DNA of 64,000 nucleotides from CAZLGM01 sp964623625 (GCA_964623625.1 CAZUUJ010000002.1:35243-99242); one strand, 5' to 3'. Positions 45,333 to 54,242 are shown, counted from the first letter of the stretch. Notes: generated by a model not told the origin, from the sequence alone. Numbers and translations: made by a program.

Positions 45333-46406
45333 ATGCTGAAAAGAAAGGGTGTCCTTATTAGTCTGACTCTGACGCTGATTACAATGGTGGTGGTTTTTAT
45401 CCTTTCAGAGGTGCTGTTCCGGGCTCTGCTGTTCAGTGAAGTCAAGTTTATGAAGCATCTTCGCAACCCGTCATTGTATGCCGACAGCGATTCAAGCGAT
45501 GAGTTCTGGAAGCTCAGGGTAGCCCTGGGAGGGCAGCCCCGGAAGTTAAACGATACCCTTGTAGGTCACTTGAGTCCGGAAATAGAGCCAGGGAGCTATC
45601 GCCACGTCAATGGTAATCAGCTCGGCTCAAGGAGAGCTGTGCTGCTTTTCGGGGACTCCTTTGCCGACTGCGCGACTTCATCGCAAGAGTGCTTTGAAGG
45701 GATACTTGGCGACATGCCTTATTTTTCCGGGAAGTACTTGCTGCTCAACTATGGTGTCGGCGGTTTCGGCCTGGATCAGAGCTATCTTCTCTATCAGAAG
45801 GTGATTGATCTGTACGATGATCCAATTGTTATATTCAGTTTCCTCGACGGTGATATGGACAGGTGTGTGTTATCCATGAGAGAGGGGCAAAAACCGTTTT
45901 TTGTATTAGAACAGGGACAGCTTCAATTAAAAGGTCTACCAATTGAATTTGATCAGGAGCACTGGTTTGCCAATCATCCTCCCAGGATTACGAGCTATCT
46001 TTTCCGATTGATGCTTCATAATGCAGCCGGTGGTATTATCGATGCTAATTCGCCTCTGAACCTGAAAACGGAACAGAAAAAAAAGATTACGGAGACAATC
46101 ATTATCAAAGCGGCTGAAGACTTGAAAACCCGGGGGCTTCAACATGTGTTCCTCGTATTTGAAGGGTTGCACCGAGTCTGGAGGAGGCCGTTAAACTGGA
46201 GAATAACCTTTCTGGAAGAGCTGTTTGCTGGGAACAATATTCCCCACATATGGGCCCGTAAGGCCCATGAAGATGTGATCGAGAAGGGATCGTATGATTA
46301 TAGGGAGTATATTCTCACCAGCTTGGACCATCACCCGAATCGAAGAAGTAATGAATTGCTCTCCAGGCGAATTCTCAACTGGATTGAAAAGGGTATTACG
46401 GATTGA
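45333..46406 (+). CDS. Membrane-anchored SGNH/GDSL-type hydrolase
   Basis: The protein is 357 residues from ATG 45333; longer in-frame starts lie inside the flippase gene. It has one N-terminal membrane helix (GVLISLTLTLITMVVVFILSEVLF). The SGNH serine block is AVLLFGDSFADCA (about 107-119), the glycine region is LNYGVGGFGLDQSY and the late catalytic pair is in SLDHHPNRRSNELL. It likely works on the periplasmic face as an esterase or acetyl-transferase acting on glycan O-acyl groups. It follows the flippase gene by 7 bp, with a second SGNH gene after it. Confidence 0.75.
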   Translation: MLKRKGVLISLTLTLITMVVVFILSEVLFRALLFSEVKFMKHLRNPSLYADSDSSDEFWKLRVALGGQPRKLNDTLVGHLSPEIEPGSYRHVNGNQLGSRRAVLLFGDSFADCATSSQECFEGILGDMPYFSGKYLLLNYGVGGFGLDQSYLLYQKVIDLYDDPIVIFSFLDGDMDRCVLSMREGQKPFFVLEQGQLQLKGLPIEFDQEHWFANHPPRITSYLFRLMLHNAAGGIIDANSPLNLKTEQKKKITETIIIKAAEDLKTRGLQHVFLVFEGLHRVWRRPLNWRITFLEELFAGNNIPHIWARKAHEDVIEKGSYDYREYILTSLDHHPNRRSNELLSRRILNWIEKGITD

Positions 46407-46462
46407 AAACAGAGGTAAAACTCCGATAAAAAGGAAGAAGAGGGAAACTGTTTTCTGGTATT

Positions 46463-47752
46463 TTGAAGAAAAAGATCACACAAGATAAGTTGTCTTATCC
46501 CCAAAGGTTCGTTCGATGGGTCATTTTACCGTTCATTTCGATTTGGGTTGTTCTGTTTCTAGTTGAAATTGCGCTAAGGTTTTTACCAGAGAGCTTGGTG
46601 CCAAAGATAAACAGCGTAAAAACCTACAATTATAATCCCGATATTGGCATAATTACAGCTCGACCAAACTCAACAGTTATCCACCAAAACCCATGGGTGT
46701 ACAGTACAATTACATATAATAGCTTGGGGTTTAGGGGGAATAATTGGGATCCTGATCTCATTGAGGACAAGCTGCGTGTTGTTCTTCTTGGGGATTCGTA
46801 CATAGAAGGAAAAGAAGTGGAAGAGACGGAACTTATCTCATCAGTTCTTGGAGGCCTGCTGGGAAACAGGGATGTTGTTATGAATTTTGGTTTAAGTGGT
46901 TCAAGCCAGGCGGAGCAACTAATAATCTACAAAAACCTCATCAGGAAGTTAAGGCCTCAAATCGTGATACATTTTGTCACAGTCTCAAACGATTTTGAAG
47001 ACAATCTAATAGAGCTGTCACCAAGGAAAAGCAAAAATTTCCTGGACATTGAGAATGATGAACTGGTGACGGTCCCTTTGCCGATGCACGCTCGAATATT
47101 GTGTTCTAAAGGGATTAGTCGTCTTACGGAAAAAATAACCAACCTCAAGGTTTTTAGACTGGTTTACTCCTTCTTAGAGACGAAACACCAGATCAACGGA
47201 CAGCAAGAGAACAACCTTGATGTCGGACATGCCGTCACTATTGAAGATATTGACCGAAAAAAGAATGAGAATCTCCAAGATATTGAAACAAGAAAAGAAA
47301 AGAGGGCCGACAGAACCTTGAGCCAATTCATGACCCCAAAGTATGAAAAAGCAAAAACTGTTATGGAGAAGGCTTTACTTCTTTTAAAGTCAGAGTGTGA
47401 AAAAGACGGGGTCCACTTCATCCTCTCTCATGCTACAGCAGGCTGGAATTTTGTACATGGCGGTAATGAGATTCACCAAATGAGAAGTGATAAAATCATG
47501 GAGCGCTATCGCTGGCTGGAAGATTTTACCAACAAACATGGTGTTCATTTCTTCGACCTTCAACAGTCACTTATACAACATCAGCAACAAGAGAACCTGG
47601 ATGCTTCAGATATTCATATACCCTGGGATGGTCATTGGACACCACTTGCCCATCGTCTCGCAGCCGAAAAACTGTACGATTATCTCAACGACACAATTCT
47701 TTCACAAATACGGATACGAAATCGAAAGAAAACAGTTGAAATCACCCATTAA
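46463..47752 (+). CDS. Membrane-anchored SGNH-type hydrolase
   Basis: The 429-residue protein seems to start at TTG 46463, as no ATG fits before the membrane helix (VILPFISIWVVLFLVEIALRF). The SGNH serine block is RVVLLGDSYIEGKEV, the second block is VMNFGLSGSSQAEQLIIY and the catalytic Asp/His pair is in IPWDGHWTPLAHRLAAEKL. Between them is a charged insert (about 240-300) with helix-like repeats of K and E. The last block resembles AlgJ/AlgX-type O-acetylation proteins. It probably acts with the neighbouring SGNH protein and the OafA-type acyltransferase on glycan O-acylation; this is inferred. Confidence 0.72.
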   Translation: MKKKITQDKLSYPQRFVRWVILPFISIWVVLFLVEIALRFLPESLVPKINSVKTYNYNPDIGIITARPNSTVIHQNPWVYSTITYNSLGFRGNNWDPDLIEDKLRVVLLGDSYIEGKEVEETELISSVLGGLLGNRDVVMNFGLSGSSQAEQLIIYKNLIRKLRPQIVIHFVTVSNDFEDNLIELSPRKSKNFLDIENDELVTVPLPMHARILCSKGISRLTEKITNLKVFRLVYSFLETKHQINGQQENNLDVGHAVTIEDIDRKKNENLQDIETRKEKRADRTLSQFMTPKYEKAKTVMEKALLLLKSECEKDGVHFILSHATAGWNFVHGGNEIHQMRSDKIMERYRWLEDFTNKHGVHFFDLQQSLIQHQQQENLDASDIHIPWDGHWTPLAHRLAAEKLYDYLNDTILSQIRIRNRKKTVEITH

Positions 47753-47796
47753 AAACAACGGGTGAGTATTGTATACGGTATGCGGGATCTTGATAC

Positions 47797-49473
47797 ATGG
47801 AAATGATCCGAAAGAATAAAACGCTGTTTCTCGTTCTTGCTGTCACCTTTGTTGTATTTTTTATTGCCCATTGGGACAGTATCCGCTCACCCTATGTGAT
47901 CAATGATGACGTCCGGCAGCAGATTTACTGGATGCAGTCATGGCAGGATCCGGACCTCTATCAGGATCATTATTTGACCGACTACTCAAGGCAGTATGTC
48001 CCTTGGGGCGTTAAAGGGATCTATCGGGCAGCAGCCTATTTCATTAATCCCGTCCAATTCAGCAAGGTGTTGACCGGCCTGCTCTTTGTAGCAACCGCGG
48101 GCCTTATATACTTGCTGGCGGCCAGGCTGGGCAACCCGCTGACAGGGGTTGTCACCGTCGGTGTGTTCTATTTCGGACCGTTTCTGGGTGCCATGTCAGG
48201 CGGATTGTCCAGGGGGTTCGTTTTTCCCCTGTTGTTGCTGTATCTTCTTTTTCTGGTAAAGAGTGACATCAAGCGGGCCGCTATTGTCCTGATGATACAA
48301 CCGCTCTTTAATCCCTACCTCTTTGTTTTATGTCTTGGGACCCATTGTCTGTTTGTGATCCACACATGGTGGAAAATGAAATTCTTGAAAACCGGTGATC
48401 TATCCCGACCGGGGGAGGATTATCGGTTGGCGCAAAATAACAATCCGTCTTCCATAGGCCACCTGCTTCTTCTCCAGCTTCCCGTTGTTGTCGGCATTCT
48501 TTTCATTGTGGCAGTCTATCGGGTTTTTAATGTTGCCGATTTTGGAGAGCTGGTCTCTAAAGCGGATATGATCGGCAAAATCGAGTATAGCGCTGCCGGC
48601 AGGTTTGAAATTGTTCCGGTGCCGTCCATCTTCGTCGAATTGATTCGACCTTTTATCATGTACCTGCCCAAGGGAATTCCTGGAATAGGGGCTTACGTAA
48701 CAGGAGTTGGACTGCTTATCGCTCTTATTGTATGGGGTCGGCGGCAAGGATATATCTACAGAGGCCTGAACCAATTGCATATTCTGTTCTACCTGGCACT
48801 AGCATCGGTCTGTCTCTATTGGGTTGCCTATCTGGTCATGCTTGATCTTTTTTTACCCAGACGCTACCTGGAGTATTCGCTGGCCGTAATATATTGTCTG
48901 TTGGCCGGACTGTTTGTAAGCTCTGCCATTGAGTCACTGGTGTCCGGTCGCAAGAGGTTATTGCTCGGCCTGGTTGTTGTCGTGCTTGGGGCGCTAAAGC
49001 TGCATGGCGCCGGAATCTACGATTACAGAGACCAGACGTCTTTGTATCGTTTTTTTCAGACAACACCTAAAAACAGCATGATTGCCGGACATCCAGAGCT
49101 AATAGATAATGTGATGACGTTTGCAAAACGAAAGGGTTTTGTCACCTTTGAACTTTCTCATACGTGGTACGATCAATACTGGCTGATGCTCAAGGAGTGG
49201 ACGAATGATCTTTTTTACGCCTACTATTCTGATGATCCGGAGCAGATCAAACAGTTTTGCCGGACCTATCAGATCGATTATGTTGTCGTCAGAGATAGTG
49301 ATTTCATCAGTCGTGAATCGGGAGGTACGGGCGGCTATTTTGAACCGTTTGATCAAACAATTACATATCTGTTAAAAAGGGGCCAAAATTACGCAGCATT
49401 GGATGAGCAACTCTTTACTCCGGTTTATCACCAAAATGGAGTAAGGGTTATTACTCCTTTAAAGTCACCCTGA
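47797..49473 (+). CDS. Polytopic membrane protein, GT-C-like
   Basis: The 558-residue protein has about 11 membrane segments followed by a soluble tail (about 400-558). SPYVINDDVRQQIYWMQSWQDP (about 31-52) carries paired aspartates in the first loop, as in GT-C sugar transferases or related glycan-processing proteins. FDQTITYLLKRGQNYAALDEQ lies near the end. No close family was recognised. Its place between SGNH proteins and the ligase-like gene suggests late, periplasmic glycan assembly. Confidence 0.65.
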   Translation: MEMIRKNKTLFLVLAVTFVVFFIAHWDSIRSPYVINDDVRQQIYWMQSWQDPDLYQDHYLTDYSRQYVPWGVKGIYRAAAYFINPVQFSKVLTGLLFVATAGLIYLLAARLGNPLTGVVTVGVFYFGPFLGAMSGGLSRGFVFPLLLLYLLFLVKSDIKRAAIVLMIQPLFNPYLFVLCLGTHCLFVIHTWWKMKFLKTGDLSRPGEDYRLAQNNNPSSIGHLLLLQLPVVVGILFIVAVYRVFNVADFGELVSKADMIGKIEYSAAGRFEIVPVPSIFVELIRPFIMYLPKGIPGIGAYVTGVGLLIALIVWGRRQGYIYRGLNQLHILFYLALASVCLYWVAYLVMLDLFLPRRYLEYSLAVIYCLLAGLFVSSAIESLVSGRKRLLLGLVVVVLGALKLHGAGIYDYRDQTSLYRFFQTTPKNSMIAGHPELIDNVMTFAKRKGFVTFELSHTWYDQYWLMLKEWTNDLFYAYYSDDPEQIKQFCRTYQIDYVVVRDSDFISRESGGTGGYFEPFDQTITYLLKRGQNYAALDEQLFTPVYHQNGVRVITPLKSP

Positions 49474-49513
49474 ATCCATGTCTGAGGTTATGATGTATAA
49501 CTTGATAATATTT

Positions 49514-49522
49514 TGATATAAT
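49514..49522 (+). promoter_or_regulatory. Candidate extended -10 promoter element
   Basis: TGATATAAT at 49514-49522 fits the extended -10 consensus (TG-n-TATAAT) exactly. It lies about 160 bp upstream of the ligase-like gene in a gene-free stretch. The matching -35 (TGTATA, 49494-49499, 17 bp upstream) is poor, as is usual for extended -10 promoters. This is pattern evidence only. Confidence 0.35.
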
Positions 49523-49680
49523 AGAAAATTATTGGATTTGGCTGTTCTAACCCAAAATAAAAACTCGCCCTATGGGACATCGATTAGCCCAGCATCTTTG
49601 TTTGATTTAAAACTATCGAATGCACTACAAAAGCACTTCCTGCAGGGCGCTCTCGGATTCAAGACCACCTAAATAGATCA

Positions 49681-50979
49681 ATGAACCAGTCTGACAGGAA
49701 CATATTTTCACAGTTGTTGTCATCAAGAGATAAACGAATATTCAAGTGGTTGTCGGAACTATCCGAAGCGGAACAAGCCCTTTGTGCGGTGTTCTTTATA
49801 ACCTGCTTCCAGTTGGCGACAAAATTCCCCAATATTGTATTGGTGCCGGGGGAGCGAACCAAGGTGTTCTCCGGGCTACTCTGTGGAGCAACGCTTTTTG
49901 CCCTTGTTATCGCAAAGCGGACAAGGATTCGCTTTCGTTCACCGGAGTGGCTTATCTGCCTGGCGCTCTCACTGCTGTGTCTTGTGAGCGGACTTTTCAG
50001 TGAGGATATGTCGTCTTCTCTCTGGCGAGCCATTATCCTTATTCTTTCAGGAGTTGGTGGTTACTGGTGCGGCCGGCTGCTGTTCGACCATCCCTTTGCC
50101 CGGCTCCTGCTGGCAAGGCTGTGCCTTATCGTCCTGATTCCGCCTATCTGTTTGGGAGCTGCGGGATATCATCTCCATGACAATGTTCTTCATTTTGTCG
50201 ATATCCATAAACACATACTGAACAACCTCCTTCTGGTCCTCTCTTTTGGTCCACTATACATGCTACTGAATGGGAAGCGCTTTGAAAAGGTGATCGGATT
50301 TATTTACCTGGTTGCCGGATATTATGTGTTGTCGTTAAGCTTTGATCCCATGATCTGGTTCCCGCCGTTGTTGCTTGGTGGGGTTCTTCTCTTTCGGTTG
50401 AATAAGAGACAGCTTGGCTTGGCTCTTGTTCCTGTTGTCTGTCTGTTTCTTCTGGTAGGCTATTTTCACAATCATAAGCTCCAGAAACGGTTTTTTGACA
50501 TGGCGGATATTTCGTATTGGGTACGGGCCGAGAATGTGTTCTTTTCGTACCATATCGCCAAAAAGAGACCGCTGACGGGAATTGGTCTGGTGGCGCCTCG
50601 TCTGGAATATCTGGACGATTATTCCATGGTTTATCCCTATGTGAAAAAGGAACAATTTGCGGCAATACTCCCCCGTGAGAACAGATCATCTGAAAATCAG
50701 TTTTTCACCTTTATGTGCGATCTGGGTTTTCCATTCCTTTTTCTCTACACCTTTTCGGTGCTCATTCTATATATTCGCTTGACTCGTTGGATGTTGTCAA
50801 AAAGGAAGGTTAAAGCAATAAACCCGGTCGTCATCTGGGTTCCGGTAACCGCAGCACTTCTCCATTTCCAGTTTTTTGACGGTCTGCTTCATCCCCAGAC
50901 AAGCTGGTTTTTTCATCTATTTTTAGGCATGATCCCAACCAGGGAAAAACGTAAGCGATCACAGGCACCCCATCTTTGA
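49681..50979 (+). CDS. O-antigen ligase/polymerase-like membrane protein (WaaL/Wzy type)
   Basis: The 432-residue protein has about 10-11 membrane segments. The C-terminal half has YWVRAENVFFSYHIAKKRPLTGIGLVAPR, then SSENQFFTFMCDLGFPFLFLYTF, the pattern of O-antigen-ligase-family proteins: an arginine-rich periplasmic loop, a glycine turn, then a conserved late segment. It should join or polymerise lipid-linked glycan repeats in the periplasm. The last codons (R-S-Q-A-P-H-L) and the stop lie inside the left arm of a palindromic element, so the natural C-terminus may have been altered. Confidence 0.8.
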   Translation: MNQSDRNIFSQLLSSRDKRIFKWLSELSEAEQALCAVFFITCFQLATKFPNIVLVPGERTKVFSGLLCGATLFALVIAKRTRIRFRSPEWLICLALSLLCLVSGLFSEDMSSSLWRAIILILSGVGGYWCGRLLFDHPFARLLLARLCLIVLIPPICLGAAGYHLHDNVLHFVDIHKHILNNLLLVLSFGPLYMLLNGKRFEKVIGFIYLVAGYYVLSLSFDPMIWFPPLLLGGVLLFRLNKRQLGLALVPVVCLFLLVGYFHNHKLQKRFFDMADISYWVRAENVFFSYHIAKKRPLTGIGLVAPRLEYLDDYSMVYPYVKKEQFAAILPRENRSSENQFFTFMCDLGFPFLFLYTFSVLILYIRLTRWMLSKRKVKAINPVVIWVPVTAALLHFQFFDGLLHPQTSWFFHLFLGMIPTREKRKRSQAPHL

Positions 50980-51058
50980 ACGATCGGCAAGGCTTACGTA
51001 GCATCAGTACACGGCGCCTTACCGTTTATCCAAAAATGGGGCGCCTGAGACCGCTTAC
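50951..51058. repeat. 108-bp palindromic element covering the end of the ligase-like gene
   Basis: Arms of about 43 bp (from 50951 inward and from 51058 inward) are inverted copies with about eight mismatches. They include CAGGCACCCCAT on the left and ATGGGGCGCCTG on the right, placed at equal distances from the ends. The left arm covers the last nine codons and stop of the ligase-like gene. It shares TCACAGGCACCCCATCTTT (50959-50977) with the palindrome at 53907, with one mismatch in 19. Its right-arm end is repeated at 28338-28356. Confidence 0.68.
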
Positions 51059-51193
51059 AATTTTTTGTCACAATTACAATCTGGTGCTTGCCCCGTGATT
51101 GATTACGAAAAAACTGGCTGGACCTGTCGAGCCAATGAATGGAGAGATGTCGAGTTCGGCTGCTTGATTGAGCCTGAATCAGCGACGGAAGAT

Positions 51194-52411
51194 TCAGGGC
51201 TGCTTTTGCGAAGAAGGCGGCGAGTAGTGAGAAATGATGGTTATTTCCAGCAGTCGCTCAAAGACACCGAGGGCCGATAGCTGCATCCCTGCAAGGACAA
51301 GGAGAGCGCCGGTTGAGATATAGCCCCAGTGATAGCTGATTTGTTGGGTCGTCAGATAGTCCCGGATCGGTCCTACATTGATGACAATACCCAAAAGGAC
51401 AAGAACAGGACCGGCAATAATGAGCTTTTTAGTGGAAAAGGCCGAGAGAAGAAAGCGGTCCAGCCAACTGTATTTACGCCTGTTCCCATTGAGCGAGGCA
51501 GTAATGCGCTCAGCCACAATACCCACCGAGAAGAGGGTCAGACTGGCAAGTATGAGGGTGTTGATGGTCAGTAAACGATAGATCATTCCACTGGGTATTG
51601 CCTGGTGGACGATGAAGGAGTACAGGGGTTTGATACCGTACAGTAGTGAGATAAGGAAGAAAAATATGCCGGTCCAGCCAAAGAGTTTCAAGGGTCGATA
51701 CATAAGAGCGATATTGATAATTGAAAGCAGAAATCGGATACCGTCTCTGAAAACAGATAATTTTGATAGACCCTGTCGCTCGTGATATGCCATTTCTATT
51801 TCACGAAGTGTGATCTGCTGATCAAATAATGCCCGACAGGTCATGGCTGGCGTAAAGTGAAGCCCGTCCGGCAGGAGGTTGAGCTTTGGAAAGAGTTCTC
51901 TTCTGATGACCCGCATGCCGCTCGCCGTATCCTTTATCGGACAACCGGACAGAAGGGTCATAAGCTGTGCGAACAGGTAATTACCTATTCGTCTTACAGC
52001 AGGCATTTTGCTTTTGTTGTGCATGCGGGAACCGATTGCTATGTCGGCCCCATTATCAATGATCTCTTGGCAAAGGTTGCCGAAAAATCTGGGGTCGCAG
52101 GTCCCGTCACCGTCGAGAAAACCTAAAAGGTCTCCGGCAGCCTGGGCAAAACCGATTTTTATGGCCGCGCCATATCCTCTGTTTGTTCCTAGGTCAATCA
52201 GAGTGACGTCCGGGAACGATTGAACAATCTCGACCGTCCGATCCGTGCTGCCGTCGTTGACAACAATTATCTCGATAGAGTCAAGACCCGCAAGTTGCAG
52301 AATATCCTGCCTGGCGTCAAGACAACGCTGGAGTGTTAGGCCGATCGCATCTTGCTCGTCAAGGACGGGAATAACGATGGATAGACTCTTGGGTCGAGTA
52401 GATGACTTCAC
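51194..52411 (-). CDS. GT2 glycosyltransferase with membrane domain (DPM1-like)
   Basis: The 405-residue protein has a GT2 domain at about 1-245: LSIVIPVLDEQDAIG, IIVVNDGSTDRTVEIV, NRGYGAAIKIGFAQA, LGFLDGDGTCDP with its DGD metal site, and KDTASGMRVIRREL. Four membrane segments follow (about 250-390), with YGIKPLYSFIVH between the first pair. This layout is common in polyprenyl-phosphate glycosyltransferases. It stands alone on the minus strand between two plus-strand genes. Confidence 0.85.
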   Translation of the reverse strand: MKSSTRPKSLSIVIPVLDEQDAIGLTLQRCLDARQDILQLAGLDSIEIIVVNDGSTDRTVEIVQSFPDVTLIDLGTNRGYGAAIKIGFAQAAGDLLGFLDGDGTCDPRFFGNLCQEIIDNGADIAIGSRMHNKSKMPAVRRIGNYLFAQLMTLLSGCPIKDTASGMRVIRRELFPKLNLLPDGLHFTPAMTCRALFDQQITLREIEMAYHERQGLSKLSVFRDGIRFLLSIINIALMYRPLKLFGWTGIFFFLISLLYGIKPLYSFIVHQAIPSGMIYRLLTINTLILASLTLFSVGIVAERITASLNGNRRKYSWLDRFLLSAFSTKKLIIAGPVLVLLGIVINVGPIRDYLTTQQISYHWGYISTGALLVLAGMQLSALGVFERLLEITIISHYSPPSSQKQP

Positions 52412-52693
52412 TTGATAGAGGTTTGTAGGGAGTTTTACTCTTTAGAATATAGGTCATGATAAGCATACTCATGCAAAAAAAATATACTACTCATTGTATT
52501 CTTCAATCACAAGAGATAACAGGTGGTAAGGGCGGTTCAATTTATGTATAAGAAATAATGTGTAACAGCAGCTCTATTCGAGTTTTGGTCGATTACAACA
52601 GGCTTGTATTCCGGTTGGATGGCAAAAAAACAATGAATGACCTGGATTAAACGAGCAATTTAGGTCACGGATTCAGGAATGAGGCAATAAAAG
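52412..52693. other. Divergent intergenic region with one copy of a 13-bp dispersed repeat
   Basis: This 282-bp AT-rich region lies between the divergent GT2 and radical-SAM/SPASM genes. It carries TCACGGATTCAGG at 52665-52677, one of four copies of this word in the window, 17 bp before the TTG start of the radical-SAM gene. I see no convincing promoter pair and no ORF. Confidence 0.5.
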
Positions 52694-53911
52694 TTGAGTA
52701 AAGGTAAACGTTCCACTGTTTCACTGTCTGCTGTCATCAAGGGGATTCATATCCTCCTTCCCTATCCGGGTATTTGTGCAAAACTTATTCAGCTCCAGGC
52801 AGCAAAGCTTCTCTTTCCATTACTCAACCCTAAGAGACGGGAGGGGGTTGCTGGAAAGATCCACCAGCTCTCTATCCGGATTACCGATCTCTGCAACCTC
52901 CGCTGCCGCACATGCGGCCAGTGGGGTGAAAGCGGTTTTCTCCACGGCAGTAATCCGGCTGAACTGAAAAACAGGGAGGTGAGCGGGGATCGATATATCG
53001 AACTGTTTGATGATCTTGTTGGTAACGGCCATCACCCAAATGTCTATATCTGGGGAGGCGAACCAACCATGTACCGTTCGCTGGTCGATGTGATAGGCGG
53101 CGCTGTCAGCCGTGGGCTGCCGACATCTCTTGTGTCCAATGGCCATGGCATCGCTGGTATGGCTGAGAAGTTGACTGCTAGCAACCTCTACCTCTTACAG
53201 CTCTCCATTGATGGACATAACGAGGAAATTCATAATAAACTCCGGCCATCGGCAGGTGGCGGCGATGCCTTTGGCAATATTGTTGAGGGGCTTGAGGCGG
53301 TTTCTTGCTGTCGAAAGCGAGGAAAAGGGTTGCCGATTGTAGCTTCACTGACTGTTATATCCAGGGAAAACATCAATCACCTGGTTGATATTTTTCACCG
53401 TTTCAAGGAGCATGTCGATATCTTTGTCTTTTATCTTTCCTGGTGGATTGATGAAGAGCAGGCCGCAAAACACGAGGAGGATTTTGCACACCGCTTTGGT
53501 TTCTCACCTAGGCTTCATCGTGGCTGGATCGGCAGCTGGAGACCGGATGAGTATGAGACTATAACTCAACAGGCAAAAGAGCTAACCGTTCTTTCCCGAT
53601 CCCTGAAAGCCCCGTCAGTTACATTTATCCCGCAAATCACCGGAACAGAAGAGCTAAAACGCTACTATACGGACCATTCAGCCACATTTGGCTATGATGA
53701 ATGCGTCTCCATTTTTCAGGCTGTAGAGCTTGATTCAAACGGCGATATGTCTCCCTGCCGGGATTACCATGACTATATTGTCGGTAACATCAAAGAACAC
53801 ACCATTACCGAACTGTGGAATAACGATCGTTACAGGACGTTTCGCGCGAGTCTGCAGCAAAAGGGATTGATGCCGGTTTGTAGGAGGTGTTGCGGGCTGA
53901 TGGGATATTAA
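52694..53911 (+). CDS. Radical-SAM/SPASM enzyme
   Basis: The 405-residue protein appears to use a TTG start (TTG-AGT-AAA-GGT). Cluster cysteines are C67, C71 and C74 in ITDLCNLRCRTC. VYIWGGEPTMYRSL, TSLVSNGHGI and LLQLSIDGHNEEIHNKLRP are typical radical-SAM motifs. The SPASM tail has LDSNGDMSPCRDYHDYIVGNIKEHTITELW and VCRRCCGLMGY. The N-terminal helical lead is similar in layout to the protein at 42414. The stop TAA (53909-53911) lies inside the next palindrome. A modified sugar or lipid is a plausible product, but nothing in the sequence fixes the substrate. Confidence 0.88.
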   Translation: MSKGKRSTVSLSAVIKGIHILLPYPGICAKLIQLQAAKLLFPLLNPKRREGVAGKIHQLSIRITDLCNLRCRTCGQWGESGFLHGSNPAELKNREVSGDRYIELFDDLVGNGHHPNVYIWGGEPTMYRSLVDVIGGAVSRGLPTSLVSNGHGIAGMAEKLTASNLYLLQLSIDGHNEEIHNKLRPSAGGGDAFGNIVEGLEAVSCCRKRGKGLPIVASLTVISRENINHLVDIFHRFKEHVDIFVFYLSWWIDEEQAAKHEEDFAHRFGFSPRLHRGWIGSWRPDEYETITQQAKELTVLSRSLKAPSVTFIPQITGTEELKRYYTDHSATFGYDECVSIFQAVELDSNGDMSPCRDYHDYIVGNIKEHTITELWNNDRYRTFRASLQQKGLMPVCRRCCGLMGY

Positions 53912-54040
53912 AGCATAAATAAACAGTCACAGGCACCGCATCTTTTCACAGGCAAACCTATTCACATAAGGTGGGGCTATAGTGAACAGGTTAGCCTGTG
54001 AAAACCTACAGCACCTGTGACTGTTTATTTATGCTTTAAT
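53907..54040. repeat. 134-bp palindromic element spanning a radical-SAM stop codon
   Basis: The outer arms are perfect for 27 bp (53907-53933 and 54014-54040, starting ATTAAAGCATAAATAAACAG). Inner arms (TTTTCACAGGCAAACCT from 53943, and its near-complement ending 54004) lie 36 bp in from each end. The short loop is near 53967-53980. The first outer arm contains the TAA stop of the radical-SAM gene. TCACAGGCACCGCATCTTT (53927-53945) matches the element at 50951 with one mismatch in 19. It could act as a strong bidirectional terminator or be a MITE remnant. Confidence 0.75.
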
Positions 54041-54242
54041 GTGTTTCGTTAAATCCAGATAGAGTCGTAGTGCAATCATTTTCCGGTTCGTCCGACAGAA
54101 GCATACTTCATAAGGACCATATCTATGTCGTTTTACTCCTCGTGACGACGATAAGAAGACCGTCGTCGCGGAGGAGCAAAGCGACTGCGGCGACCTCTTG
54201 AGATAATAATTATACCTAATCTTGATGAGCCAAATTTTCTTT
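53912..54242. other. Convergent intergenic region holding two palindromes
   Basis: This gene-free stretch of 331 bp lies between the 3' ends of convergent radical-SAM genes. Most of its left half is the 134-bp palindrome. A second, smaller palindrome is at 54127-54185. The remainder (about 54041-54126 and 54186-54242) shows no ORF or repeat that I can identify. Confidence 0.6.
54127..54185. repeat. 59-bp imperfect palindrome, terminator-like
   Basis: GTCGTTTTACTCCTCGTGACGACG (first 20 bases from 54127) pairs with the complement ending GAGGAGCAAAGCGAC at 54185, with a loop of about ten bases (ATAAGAAGAC). The stem is about 24 bp with three mismatches and one bulge. It lies 58 bp beyond the stop of the minus-strand radical-SAM gene, so it may end that transcript. 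No clear T-tract follows. Confidence 0.55.
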
